From positions 22,818,163-22,882,162 of the forward strand of contig NC_031495.1 of the NCBI RefSeq assembly GCF_000237925.1: DNA of 64,000 bases. Reading direction: 5' to 3'. A model generated the notes under the pieces. That model did not search any database. It was not told the origin of the DNA and saw only the letters and a list, made by a program, of their open reading frames with translations. Made by a program: the position numbers and the translations under genes. Below, piece after piece: positions 47,901 to 61,700 of this stretch (its first letter is position 1; each line of letters begins with the position of its first letter). Origin of the DNA: Schistosoma mansoni (Eukaryota; Platyhelminthes; Trematoda; Strigeidida; Schistosomatidae).

Positions 47901-50179
47901 GTCTTAAGTATAAGTTCCAAGAAAGTGAACGTGTTAGCTCCAAGCTATTTAAGGCATCAGTTGTCACTTAGTATTTCCCGTTAGGTCATTTTTCTATCAT
48001 TTATGAATTTTGGGATAGTCGTCGAGTAATAAATTCAACTATTCTATACAGACTAATATTGACCTTTTCTTGAGTTTGGTGATTACTTGGTTTTCATTTT
48101 CCTTTAGTTGAAGTAGAGATTTTCTATCCATCACTGTTATTTGCTATTTCTGCTTTAATAGTAACAATTTACTTACTTACGCCTGTTACCCCTCGTGGAG
48201 GAGCATAGGCCGCACATCAGTATTCTCCATCCAACCCTGTCCTGGGCAGTTTATCAGGATAAATTTAAATATTCCTATATTCTCCTATTACAAATGTTTT
48301 AGACCTCATGTTTGCGTGAATACGTTTTCAACCTGTATTTTCACCTTTTTAATACTTGAGGCTAACACAAAATTAGGGACCAAGAGATAAAACTTCCAAA
48401 TCAGTGACATCAAGATGAACACTAGGAAAATTGTGATCATACCGACCTGGGTCTGATGGGAATCTAGTTTCCAAGGTCCCACTTTCTAAAATTCTTTGTT
48501 ATTTCTACTGCTCCAGTGGAGTTAGTTATGTTGGACGTACATTCAGGCAAATAAATAATCGTATTCCTGAAGATTAATCCTCTTGGTTTACTACAGGATA
48601 AAAGAAAACAATAAGCACTCTTCTGGCATTTAGTCTATCCTGGCCAACAAATCTCCCAAAGCTATCAGTTCCATCGAAATTCTCATATCCTCGCAGAATT
48701 CGTCTTTTACATACAACAGAAGTCATGTGTATATACATTAACAAACCTGATTACTGTGTACATAGAAAATTTATTCCGACTATTAACTTACCCTGGCCTT
48801 TAACTTTGTCATTTTCACGTTTTTATACAAGATTTACTTATTCTATTTCTCAAGTGTTCCTACGTAGTCAGTCTTGATTATCCGATTAGACAATTAGTTT
48901 GCCTCCCATCTTATTAATTACGTATTAGTAGTTTTATAAATAATAGTAAGTACTTGAATATACCCGTTCAATTCCAACCTTACTCAATTTTTACTATTAT
49001 TTTTACAGAACTAGTTGTGATAATTCTGTTCCACATCAGCTGAGTTAATAAGCAATTATTTTCTTTAGAGAAAATATTGGGATATTACCAAATTGATCTA
49101 TTATCACTCATTTTGTATTGATTTTATTCCTACTCGTAAAGCTGAAATATTAATATAGAGCGGAGACAATGAACTAATTAAGGAGTAACATTTGTCTGTT
49201 CAACTTGCTAGTTAATGTATTAATGGGAATATATAGATATATACCAGTGCAGAGGTTTGTAAAGATTTTTTGAGATCAGAAGCCGACCTAAGTTACACAA
49301 CCTATACTGATAACTATCATGACCAGCGGTTAATTTCGAGCGGAAATTCCAGGATTTTACGAAGCCGTGACTAGTGGGGTTCAACCTGGCAGTGTGAGGC
49401 AACTATCCACCGAAAACAACAGGAGTGGGTTGTGTAATACCACTAATCAAGTGGAGTTAGATATGTATACCACCAAGTCTTGGCTCAGTAGTCTAAAAGT
49501 TAAGTTCTTGTCAGAACATCTAAAGGTCATGGGTTCGATCTCCAGTGATATTATGTACACCCAATGCTGTAGAGCCGTACACTGAGACGAGACAGGTGCC
49601 CATGAATATCAGAAGGTTACTGGTTCAAATTCTAAAAGATTTTGTTATATGCATAATTTATATTTATTTAAACACATACATATTGGTACAAAGGGGCACC
49701 AGATATATATATGCGCCATATATGCATAAAACGTGGTTGAAATTAGTAAGGAAAATATATCACAAAACTGACTAGAAATATTCAACTTCACGACCGACCA
49801 GATGTGACAGAAACTGACGTAAGTTCCGACCTACTTTGTGTTGTAAAGCTTTCGTTCATTTTGTTCTTTAGATTTCATTACTTTTATCACATATGCTATG
49901 ACTGTTGTTTATATAAATATCTATGTAACTCAAAACAATATTATTTGCTGATATATCTTAACCAAAGTTGGACATTACAAATTTATCTTTTTAAAAAATA
50001 GGCCCACACATTCGCTTTTCTAAATTTTCCCCTTCTTACCCCTAACAGTGTTACTTTATTTTAAATAGATTATGGAAGAGAATGAAAGAATTAGAAAAGT
50101 TGAAAGAAGAAATGAAATTGAAGAAGACAGAGAGCAACTAAAATTCAATCCTATCAACTGGAGGCAAACATTAACATAA
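41944..50179 (+). CDS. Unrecognised charged 210-aa protein gene, four exons
   Basis: Exons are 41944-42275, 46938-47020, 47073-47179 and 50069-50179. Phases agree at all three junctions (CG|G, G|AA, then phase 0), and all introns are GT-AG: 4662, 52 and 2889 nt. The total is 211 codons including TAA. The N-terminal third is Pro/Tyr-rich (YLVYPPPVKYDPNPPPRINP, residues about 37-56). The rest is strongly charged and probably helical (YIREGLKQQMMDKMKRKKEE; IMEENERIRKVERRNEIEED), ending FNPINWRQTLT. No membrane segment or signal peptide is visible. I do not recognise the family; the layout recalls small axonemal or microtubule-associated proteins, but that is only an impression. Introns 1 and 3 contain an Smα element, RTE and Penelope relics and a tRNA-like repeat. 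Confidence 0.72.
42475..42519 (-). ncRNA. Smα hammerhead, minus strand, G12 mutated
   Basis: On the minus strand: helix I ATCCAG/CTGGAT, core CTGACGA, helix II region GTCCCGAATAGGAT, AAAA where GAAA is expected, helix III palindrome ACGCGCGT, cleavage triplet GTC. The G-to-A change at 42492 hits G12, the general base of the hammerhead, and the neighbouring change at 42493 weakens helix II. It is very likely inactive. Confidence 0.7.
42654..42698 (+). ncRNA. Smα hammerhead, plus strand, core intact with GTT cleavage triplet
   Basis: Helix I ATCCAG (42654-42659) pairs with CTGGAT (42693-42698). Core CTGACGA, helix II GTC/GAC around CCAAATAA, GAAA, palindrome ACGCGCGT, then T at the cleavage position. 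The usual Smα triplet is GTC; GTT still fits the NUH rule but usually cleaves more slowly. All other invariant residues are present. Confidence 0.75.
42731..46937. other. Remainder of intron 1 of the 41944 gene
   Basis: AT-rich intronic DNA with an imperfect ATT/AGT trinucleotide patch at about 42875-42930. No other repeat or nested gene is supported; the 77-codon frame at 45466-45699 has no recognisable features. Confidence 0.5.
47515..47539. repeat. (TA)n microsatellite
   Basis: A run of TA units in intron 3 of the 41944 gene. Confidence 0.9.
48175..48250 (-). mobile_element. RTE-like 3' fragment
   Basis: ACTTACGCCTGTTAC, GAGCATAGGCCGC and ATTCTCC match the 3' part of the RTE-like fragment at 6953-7010. 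Only the last few dozen bases of the element are present. Confidence 0.55.
48497..48803 (+). pseudogene. Penelope-like element relic, GIY-YIG endonuclease region
   Basis: Conceptual reading in shifting frames gives CYFYCSSGVSYVGRTFRQIN, then PTNLPKAIS, then INKPDYCVHRKF and LPWPL. The Y-VGRT-RQ.N.R block followed by P.NLPKAI and K.PD.C...K is the pattern of the C-terminal GIY-YIG nuclease of Penelope-like retroelements in flatworms. Frameshifts and stops separate the blocks, so it is an old fragment. It sits in intron 3 of the 41944 gene, just downstream of the RTE piece. Confidence 0.6.
49470..49625 (+). repeat. tRNA-like SINE fragment
   Basis: TTGGCTCAGTAGTCTAAAAG (A-box-like, about 49482-49501) and GGGTTCGATCTCC (B-box, about 49530-49542) are spaced as in a tRNA-derived promoter. 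No acceptor stem can be drawn, so it is not a working tRNA gene. A following CTGAGACGAGAC stretch might be a decayed hammerhead arm, but too little remains. Confidence 0.5.
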
Positions 50180-50561
50180 AAACTAGTGAAAATTAAATCA
50201 CTGTAATACCATAGACACATTTATTTACTTATTCGTTTGAAAATTTATATTATCAAAGTTAGAATTCTCTATATAAATGAAAATGCGAGTTTATATAAAG
50301 ATATAACAGAAAAGCATATATATGTATAGTTATGAAAAGAGAGGATTCAGTCTACTGATAAGCACGATATTTTGAGATTCAACAGTATAAAATGTATACT
50401 ACGACAAAATCTCATATTGATATAATGAAATCCATGTGTAATTAAGCTTGATAATATGATCAATGAAATACACCTTTTTGTAGTTGTGAATTATCGTAAA
50501 TAGAAACTGTACATAGATAAGTCACAGTTAACAGTATTCAGATGTGTACGATGAATGATCT

Positions 50562-50951
50562 TGTTATATCTTGTGGTCGAGTGGATGCCCAGTTAATGTA
50601 TGAAGTGATAAGACTGCCAATCAGAGAGCAGCGAATCATCGATTGGAACAGTGACACAAAAACCGTACGAGTGGTCTAGAGTGTTTCTCGATCCTGCTTC
50701 TGCCTAGCCCGGCCAGTTAAGTCCAGAACACCAATAACAGCCTCTGTGGTATGAATCATTGTGTTTCAAACATACTGAGTTTATATACCGAACAGACTGA
50801 CCACATCGTACCAATAAAATAGGAAATAACATTTTTACAAGATTCAGTCAAATGTGCCTGTGAATAGGGGGAGCAGTAATTAATAGACTGAGTATAACTC
50901 AGGAATGGTAAATCGTACAACAATAGTCCAAGGGTCAAAATAAAGCTCACA
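50562..50951 (-). mobile_element. Probable solo LTR, copy 2
   Basis: Inverse of 8088-8477 over about 390 bp. On the minus strand it begins TGTGAGC and ends ATATAACA (TG...CA), with a TATATAAACTC box inside. No internal retroelement sequence adjoins it. It lies about 380 bp downstream of the 41944 gene; the 64-codon minus-strand frame inside it is incidental. Confidence 0.5.
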
Positions 50952-52728
50952 ATGACAAGAACATGAATATGAGTAGTTTAATTATTTAGCAAATATACGA
51001 CAAAAATTATATGCATAATATTGGTCCATAGATGGATCCCAAAGTTACCATTCACTATTGTTATCGGGGCATAACAGATCTTTGAATACCAAACATGATA
51101 ATTAGATCAAATTGTCTTTAAGAACAAAATTGAACATGATTCAGTTTCAAAAATATTAAATAATCCAGTGATATGAAAAAAATATACCATTTTTTAGTTA
51201 CTATTTCAAAGATAATACGTAATGCTGAGAGATGAACTCAAATAAATACAATAGACACAATACGGAAATGAAACGGGAATCCGACATTCCAATGATGCGT
51301 TATGACAAAAAACCCATTATCTTTAACTTCATAATTATGTTGTGTGAATGTGAAGGGTTATTGTGTGATAAATAAATGGATCAGCAAATGGTAAATTGAC
51401 AATTAAAGTAGTCAATTATCAAAATTTGCATCCCTTCCCATCTACTTCCACTTAAGTAAGCAAGCATTATTACCAGCGTTCATCCAACTTATTTGGATCA
51501 GAACCAAATACATGACTAAGAAGCATTAATTTCTGGATAAAAATAGCATGTTTTTATATCATTGAATTACAATAGTTTTTAAAATCAACACAAGAAGGTA
51601 TTTGGTGTTTTTGAGACAAAAAGATCCTCAATATATACTAATCCGCACTACAATTTAATCAATGATGAACATAATGAATACCATTTTACTCTAAAACATT
51701 AGAAATGATGTATAATGATAATTCATACCGACTAAAACAGGCTTCACTAAAATCATATATCCACGCCTGATCGTTAGACGACTAACCGGAGTTATAGTCA
51801 GGATTTTGAAATAAGAGGCAAGTTTCATCAAAGGAATATAGTTCAAACGTCTAACATATGACAAATTTTAGAAATGTATTTTTCTGGCGCTCGAAGGAAT
51901 TTTTCATTTTAAGAAAGAAGCTCAGTTCACTACTTAAAGCGTTTTATAGGTGTGACGATTATTAAAGACTATAAATTCTGACCTCCTCAACATACTTTCT
52001 AGTGATTATCTTTGAGGTAACTATGCCGAAATATCTGAGTCAGGGAAAGCCATTTTCACTGAGATTTTCTAAAACGTGTTTCTTAGCATAGTATGACTCT
52101 TCATAGGCATACTTTTTATTCTCTCAAAGTTTGCTCACTGATATCGTACACACTTGGACGTGTGTAATTTGTTTAACCGATGATTTAATGTGGAAGACGG
52201 AAAATTAGGAGAATCGAATACATATATCATCATTATTGCAGTTAGTTAAGACAAGTTATGTGTTCCAAAACAATAACTGTTACCTAAAGGTGGTACGGTA
52301 ATTAAAACAAGAACTAACTGAGTCAACACCCAAAAAACATCAGAACAACAAGTTGAAACAAATAATTTAATAATCTATAAGAGTAAATAAAAAAAGTTGA
52401 TTAAAACAGTAAGTATTTAGAATATTCATTTATAAAATTAATATATTGACAGAGATATAAAAAATCATCTTTTGGTTATCTTCAAAAGTAAATAAGTTGT
52501 ATAAAAAAAGAACTACTAAACGCTCAGAGATTAAATACTTAAGTTAGAACAAAATTATGTATTGTGTATGATAATATTTTACAATTCAATGAACAACATA
52601 TGAAATTAAATGCAAATAAGTAACATAAACAAACAAATAAGGGATAATTAAATACATAAATACACATATACTTATACATTTATATACACTCGAGATATTA
52701 TTGCTGTTTTTAATGACGAATCTATGAA
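50952..52728. other. Intergenic stretch between two convergent genes
   Basis: The 41944 gene ends from the left and BRF1 ends from the right. The stretch probably holds both 3' UTRs; no other gene is seen. Confidence 0.5.
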
Positions 52729-55700
52729 TCACCATAATTCAGCACCAGTAGACCAATCTATATCATCTTCATCATCATCATCGATCCCATGACTATAATT
52801 GGGTAAATATGAATTATACATGTTGTTTTCATCGATGTTTTCTTCGTCTTTCTCTTCTCCTTCTGCTTCATTGTCTTTCTCCTCTTCAACCTCAAGCTTA
52901 TTATTGTTAGCATCCAAATTTTGATCTTTTACTGCCTTTTTATCATTATCATTAACATTGGATAAAGCTTTTAGATTCATTGATGTAATTGACTTGTGCT
53001 TATTGTTATCTCGGATATGTTTGGGTGATTTGAGTAAATCTTTAGAATTATCATTATCGCATAAGGTGGATGCAAGTAATGGACCAGGTATTGGTTCAGT
53101 AACATTGTCAACATCAGTCGCCGAGACAGTTTTACCGCTATTATTGATCAAATCAACTGATGGACAGGTTGTTGAAAGGCCAACAACTGCTTCAAGTGCT
53201 TCGTAATTAATTTTACGAGATATCGGTTTGGGATCTTCTGTTCTAGAAAAGGCATTACGATTTATTTTCATTGATGTTGTATAGTTATTACGATTGACGG
53301 TCCTACGCTGTATGAAACAAATACAATGAAAAAAATATCAAGAAGCATTCGGCAATGAAAAGTGAAATACAATTAAAACAAAAAATATTCATTTAGGCAC
53401 TAAACAAGTAAATCACCAGAACAGTAAGAAATTAAAAATTCAAACACAGTTAATAAGTTTTTAATGCTTGGAAATAAAGAAGAAAGGACGAATAACAATA
53501 AAAGAATTTAATCAATCTAACATATAAATGCTTCTCAATTAAAGCCTAGATAGGATGAAAATGTAGACGAAATTAAAAGCATTCTACACAATTCATATAG
53601 TGTAGTGTACTAAGACATGAACGGCATGTGTTTTTTGTTTGCTTTTTCAGAACTTAATTTACACTATCCATCATTTTGATATTTATTACATAAAATTAAA
53701 AACTCATCCATAACGCAAACATCTAATTAATTTAAATTAAAACATCAACTACAAAACCAGAAATGCTCATTTGACAAGTCAAAAAGTGAAGAAATTAAGA
53801 GGAATGAGCATATCAAAAATATTAGTGCATAATAATATGCGATACAATATTTCACTTATTTGCCAGAATACGTTGGGTATGAGTCACACTCTAAGTGTGA
53901 GGGCTAATGATATTACCTGATTACATGAATAAAAGCAGGTAGAGTAGAGTTCGAACTTGAGTATAATCTCTGAAAGTCAAACGTTTTAACCATTATCAAG
54001 AAACAAGTAGCCATAAATTAGTGGTTACAGGACTGCACTTTGAACCAATACATAACATATTAGAAGGCTATTCAATCAAATTTGATTCGGGAAACCAGGC
54101 AATATCACAAGCCCCCACATATACATACAAAAAGGTGCGTATTTAGGTAATGAACTAAAAAATAACTATAAGTACTCTATAAACATAACAGTTTTTCAAA
54201 TCGAATGCATTCATATGTTTATGTATGTGTGTATGCGATGAAAGACAACAATTCATAAAGATCTTCCAAAGTATAGGCAATAAATAAATCACCTCGTTAA
54301 CAAGAAAACAAATAGACAAACCTTTTTAGGACCACCTTTGGTATCTTCGTGTTGTTCTTGTTGTTGTTTTTGTAATTTAGCTAATTTTCGTTCTGAATAT
54401 TTTACAAAAAGAAAACAAATTGAAGACAAAAGGGGTTTCAAAAAGAGATGATCCAATACACCAAACTGCAACAGTAATTCTCACTACATCTAGATTAAAT
54501 ATGATGGATCAGTACAGCAGTGTACAGCTCAGAGAATTTAAATATGAAGTAATCTTGTGTTAAACAGTATTAGTAAAACCAAAGTTTTCAGGTTGTTTCT
54601 TAGAGAATTACAAGTGAAACACATTGTTATTATCGATTTAAAATGTTTATTCAGCATGCTGGATGTTGATCCACTTAGCAGTAGTGTTAACAATAATGAT
54701 CATCCCTAATACGTGTAACAATTAAAATATTATAAGATCTTCGATGAAGTTACATATCACATTTACATTGAAATAAAATGGTTACCTTGTATAGCTTAAC
54801 AAGAAAACACAATTCAATAGACAAATACAAGTGTGTACTAGACTTTACGCTTTAGTTACCTAGTGATCGATAAAGGAACAACCCAGTTTCCTTCACTGAA
54901 ATGACAGAAAGAGTAAATCAGATCTAGATGACGTGACGAATGAGAGGCAGCTACTCAAATTACTCTATGATTTTTTTAAGTCATGCATTATATCTTAATT
55001 TCTATATTTTCAGTTGCTTTTATATTTGTAAAATGTCAAGTTATGCTATGCATAAAGTTAATATTCAATGTTGTATATGAATATATTATGTAGCTAATTT
55101 AGTTGGCAAGATAACTAATAATCTTTACTTTGAAAGTTGTATTAATTCTTAGGTACGAAAAAACTATGTACTTACTTCTTGACAGTTCCAGATGCTCTGC
55201 ATTCGCTTTGAACCAAATAGCTGCCTTTAACATTATTTCTCTGGGTTGAAGTAAGTACTCCTAAAATAAAATAATATGATACGACAACCAAGAATAAAAT
55301 CTAATAATCAGGTCTCGAATGACTGTAGAGTGAATGATCTACAACGTAATTCACTCCAATCGCTTATGATATTTGTACATAAACAAGTCAGTTTATAATA
55401 TGAAAAACCATTCTTCTTGAGATGGTGAAGATTTGTAGCTCAGGTGGGTGATTTTAATGGAGTTTTGTTCTCTGAGCTGGATGGTTTGGTCGTGGAGCTT
55501 TCATCGTCCTTCTGAACGACATCATCAGCATAAACTTCGAGTAGAAACGATCCAGCTCAGAGAACAAAACCCCATCAAAACCATTCTTCTACCTAACTGT
55601 TAGGTGTTTGGCTCCAAATTATTTGGGAGCATATGTAAGTAATTTGTTTACGTGAGTAGTTATTAATCAGCCACGTTGTATCAAGCGATAATTTATCAAC

Positions 55701-58700
55701 TCGTAAAATTCTACTTCATCAGAAACCAAACTAAGATTAACCTCATTCGTAAATTATTACTAAAAATAGTAACAATTCACATACAATACTGTCCAGTACG
55801 TTAAAAGAACAGTCATAATCAACACAGAGGCCTTGCACAAATGTCGATTAGTTCAAGTTGCTATAGCCTATTGGTCCAACAAGATGAGGTTAACACAATA
55901 AATAGTAAGAGTTGAGATAATGGAGTAACAATGAGAATAAGAATATGGATTAAAAAAGGAATGAAAAGATATGAATAACAGCTAAATTGTACATATTATT
56001 CTAATACAGTGAATGATTACATGTTTCTGTACTGAGTTTTTAGCTACACTAATTTTAGTGCAAGGGTTAGTGATAATATCCAGTTAACCAAACTGGAGTG
56101 GATTATAAAGAGAATTAAACATGTAGCTAAGTAGTTAAAATGCTGTACGACACATAAGAATTATTAATGCTCATAGAATAACATTTCATCTGTTCTCTTC
56201 ATATTGTGTTTGCACAACATAACTCTACAAAACTGGTGTACTATTCTGTGAGTATTAAGTGTAGATACAAATCAAAATTAGTACACTATATATATATATA
56301 TATATCACTTCTATGATGAAAAATTTAATTCCAGACACTATTTTCAAAGGAACAGTTATATTCTCGAAATAGTTATCAATGTGTAACTCATTAAGGCATT
56401 GTTACTAATTAACAGTCATTAAATAGATTTCCAAAACACTTATTTATCTAGTTACTCATCAAAAAGTAAATGTGTTTTTTTTCACAGAATTATCAATTAT
56501 TATAATACTTTTCATACAACTACATTTTTTTGGTAGACATACCCAGAGAATATCAATTTTTATAACGTTTTTTATGGCAAAAAAAATACTATCATAAGAA
56601 GAAATAAAAGTGACTTTTAGTCAAAATGTACAAAAACAACACGTTCCTGTCGTTGGGATGATCCTGAAAATTTCTCACAATAGACATGACAAGCTCAGAA
56701 AACATTAAGAAGCATTTTATCAAATCAGCGTTTGATTAGAAGTATCGCGAAAATGAAAAGTCATATGTAGAGATTCTGATTGGCTGATTACAACACTGTT
56801 GCTATGTTTAGTACTGTTCTAGAATTTTCAGGAAAACCCAAGGATTTCCAAAATACTGTAAAAGTCCTATATTTTCTGTACATAAATGAACCTTTGGAGT
56901 AAAGTGCTTCCCGCATAGTTTGTGCCTTTTCTCTCGTGTTCAAGTCGCTATGTAGTTCTAGCTTGGGGGTTACGAGAATAGCTTAGGATCCGGATATAGA
57001 GTTCAATCAACAAGACTTATCATCTGTAACATTTGAAAAAGTTTTTTTATCGTTTCACAGACTGACAATGTGTTAATGTCAAATTCATGAATTTTCAAGA
57101 GATTACAATTGTAAAATGAGGTAGAATATTAAAAAAATACACCATATAAGTATTCATTGATTACTTTTCTGATTATATAAATATTACCTTGTGATTAAAA
57201 TTAACTTTCAGATAAAACGCTAGAAAACCATAGAAAATAGAAAACATATTTCGTTCGATTTTTTAAAAAAATGTTGATAATACTCACTCGATCTAATTCT
57301 TCATCATCAATATCTTCAGTATACAAAGTATCATCATCTTCGACTAAAAATACATAACAACACGATGATATCAATAAAAAGACTACCAATAATTATTTTG
57401 AATTGTAATAAAGCAAGACAATATTGTCATAATTAGTTACCATGTTGTTGCAGATCTTTAAAACTGCCATAATAGTATGAGATATATTAGTTAGCAGTAG
57501 CATAATGATCCAAGTTAGATTGTAACTTAAAAGATCACAGTTACTTCACATTTTTCTCAATTGTTACCCACCCCCCTTCAAAAAAATTTAAGCAATAAAT
57601 ATCAGTAAACTAATAGCTAATAAGTATTTTAGCCCATATCGACCTTTAGGATTTAAAATGTGTGACAAATTGGTTACTCAGTAACTTCTTATTTTACAGT
57701 CTTTTCTTGTAAGGAGAAAATTTAAGATTTTATATTTACAATATCTGAAAACTGATGCACGTAGAACAGATAGAAAGAAATCAAGAACAGTGATTATGTT
57801 TTTCTTGAACACACACACACACGTGTACACCCAAGGTCGAATTATGATAATGATGATCTTCACCTTTTCAACTAAAAAAACTTTGTGAAATCAGCATCTA
57901 ACCCTGTTAACATCTTATAAAATGCTTGAGACAAATTACACCTAATGTAGATGGCAGATGAGAAACAAAAGTAAATTTCTGCTGTCACTAAAACAATCTT
58001 CATAACACCCTTTCACAACAGAAACATCGACATTAGCAGGGGATTAGACTTTGTTAGAAGAGGATTTCAATCAGTCAAACACGATGTAGAACCTGGGACA
58101 CGTGTACATTGAATCGGATTGTCATACCCCATTACCGCAGCACGATGAGATTATCAGAGCAAATCTCAGAGTAGTAGAGGTATAATCATTATTAATGATA
58201 ATAGAAAAAATTAAGTATCTAAGACAATTAGAGAAGAAAACATAAATTAGTGAAATAATAAAAAACTTAGAATCTAAAGGAAAACAATAAATGAATGCAC
58301 CTGAGCCTCTGTGAACGGTCCTGAACCATGCCATTCAAAGTTCCTAGCCATCTGTTACGATAATCACGCGGACCCCGATCAGGTAGTCTGCACCTACCTA
58401 CATGACTTAGTCCAATAGTCAGTGTCTTGATGGACTGATGTAAGTTTTGGGTTTGGCCGCCCCTAGCCTTCTTCCATCCAACTTCTACATCAATCATCAT
58501 CACGCGTCGAGGTAGTCAGTGGGGGGGCATACGTAACACATATTAGAAAAGTATCTGACAAGAAAGAAAATACGATCGAGTAGTTATTGAGAATACACAG
58601 GCTAAGTTTGAGAAACTAGGCAGGCCAGTGTTATTATTGGCGAAACACGAGTTATTTGCATGTATTTAGACCTTTTAGTATAGTCGATTCACATTATATT

Positions 58701-61700
58701 CTCATCTGACCAGTGTCATCTATTAAAACCAATCAAATTACTTTCTATAAATTATGGCATGATATAAAGTGAGCACTATTTTGAAAAAAGTTATCAAATG
58801 TAATAAGACAAATGACAAAATGACCTAAATACCTTTATCTTCTTTCTTTGTAGTAATAGTTGTTGATGAAATGAAAACGGGCAGTTTCAAACACGTTGAA
58901 TCTGTCAACAAACAAAAAGAAAGATACTATGGAGGAGGTTTTCTATGATTTGGTAGGACAAAACGTTGGTTGTTAAAAGCGATGAATAGAATGCTAATCG
59001 ATAGATGAAAGCAATGATATAATGTGACCGAATGATAGCTACTCATGAGGCTGAATAATTTGCTTAGGCCCCCGAATGGTTGGAAATTGAAGACAAGACG
59101 ACTAGCCAGATGAATGGTTTTTCATGTAATAAAATAATAGACTTATATATAGAATATAAGCACAAAATAAACGTGATAAAATGCCACAAACAATTGGAGA
59201 AAATTAGTTTGTAGGTCATTCATTCTCCAATCAATTAAGACCTGACTGTCAGACTTAATCATCGGGCATCATATCTAAGATTTGCTATGGATCTCATACA
59301 CAATGTAACTCAACAGTAAATAAATTGTTGAAAAATGATTAAAAAGGTAGTAAAATATATGCATTACTACAGTCACTGACCACTACATCCGATTCTGAAA
59401 CGAATAGTGCGTTTAACGAAAATTTACTGATGCGTATATTTTGGACTAAAATAACAGTTGTATAAAAACAGCCGAAAAAAATGTGAAAATTTTGCTGAAT
59501 ATAAAGTTAGTAATAAGCAAAGTGTATTTTATTTGGTTAAACAATGCGTATAACTAAGTACAAATTCATGGAATTAGACTTTGACCCACATCTTAGGTAC
59601 GAGGGCTAATGATACTACTTGGTTGCCTTAACCTAAGTAAGTGAGGCGCGACTCGAACCTGAGACCTAGTTCTAAAAGTCGAACCTCCTAAACACTGAGC
59701 CGCCACTCCACTAGAACTATATCTTGTCAGCCAGTGAATTTATAGGAGCAGTTAGTCATAAACAATGTGGGAGCCAATATAAGTGCGTCCGGTACAATTC
59801 CCTATTGAATAAAGCCATTAATAATAACAATAATAACTAGTAATTAATTAATAATAGAACAGTGAGAGGAAATTGAAAAAGATGATAAACTATGGAGTTA
59901 AAATAATAATATCAATGACATTGGAAAGCAAAATATATATGAGATATATTTTATAACGAATAAATACGGGGAACGAAAATTATGAAATGACAGATCAAAT
60001 GAATGAGTATATATGCATAGAAGTCCAGTATTATAATCTAAGATCTCCAACCAGAAAGGGTATGATTATATTCCAGATAATAAACAAAAAGTCATCATTA
60101 GACAAGCTTTAATTCTTAGTTTCATTAACTAATAGCATATATTTGTCCGCCCCCCGCCGCTATTCCCAATCTACTTCGGAGTCAAGATAGGATGTGATTA
60201 AACACGCATAAAACGTATCTCAATCACTTCGCCCGATGAATTTCCACGGGTTCAATTACCGAATTATCAGTGCTAGTTATTACCCTACGTTTTAAATAAG
60301 CAGTAGTCAATAGGTATTTCCATTACTACTCACATCAGCCTACTACCATTAAGCTCAAAACTACACCAAACGTAAACAGTATAAATAGGACTCACCTTTT
60401 GATTTCGCCTCAGTGATACTCGTTTCTTCAACATCAGATGGTTTAGAATCAGCATTTTCAACTATTTGTTTCTGCTCACTACTTACAGAAGCCGAATTTC
60501 TATGCTCTTCAGCTTCGGCCAAAAGTTGACACATTTTAGTACCAGAATGTTGAGTTAAAATATGTAGATCTTCAACACAACTATCTAACAATTCTGGTTC
60601 GATTAAACCATCTAAAACATCACGTAATATTCCACGAACTTGACCAGTTTTAGATTGATTCAAAACATTATCAACTGCAATAGGTGTTGTTGTTGTCGTT
60701 GTTGTAGTACTAGTAGTAACTGTATCGCCACAATCAACACTATTATTAGGTAATTTTTGTAAGTCATTTAAAAGTTCAAATGTTTTGAGTGAATCTGTCT
60801 CAGCTAGTAAATGGTGTATACCTTTAGAGCAACCAACATCTGAATATTGATGAAAATTAAGACAAAAATAGGATTAGGATTCCTATATATACTACCTAGC
60901 CAATGACGTCACGTTAGGATATGTACCATAATTATATCGATAAGTAAACAAAAAGTGATGATACCAGAAAAAAGCGAATAAAATAAAGCAGTGTTAAATG
61001 GTACGATTAATGCTGAATATAAAACATGCAACGTTTTATTTGAAGTTCAAACAGAATATTTTCACTTATAAAACGTCTAAATAGAATCAAAGGCTTCCCC
61101 ATTTACCAACACACGACACTTTATTAGGTGATTAACAAAGACTTGAAGAATTGACAACGGTTTTATCGGCTGCGAAATAATAATTGGTCAGCATTAAGTA
61201 CTCAATCACCACTTCAAAGTTCATATTAAACTTTATTAACTGATTTTCGACTGCTATTCCACTACGAAAACATAAACTTCTAATAATATCTAATACGGTT
61301 TGGGTCCTTGCATCATGGTGATATTTGAAGATTTTAGCATTTATGTGTTAGTGATTTGTTGCATAAAGTTATATCATAGCGATGTTCAGAAACCTTCGAA
61401 TTCTCTAGTACACCACGCGGTAGCGAAACTCTATTCTCATTCCCAAACGCACTCACAAAATCACTTCCTTACATCCCCTCTAAAGGAGTTCCTACTAGCT
61501 GCCTTAACTTGACATTAGTATCTCGTTAAAAAAAAAGATTGAAAGGGAACGTATGGTATTTAAACAAGAACCGTCAGAAGACAGTCTACCTGCCAGAGTT
61601 AGTAAACACTAAATAAAAACCCGTAGTGCATGTTAACTCTAGAGACGTTAGACGATTACGTGACATTAGATACAGTCGCGATGTTATTCTGAGCATAAAA

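Noticed and set aside
55510-55560. Hammerhead-like order on the minus strand (CTGATGA, hairpin, GAAA)
   Set aside because: The hairpin is offset by extra unpaired bases on both sides of the core, and no helix I or III could be drawn.
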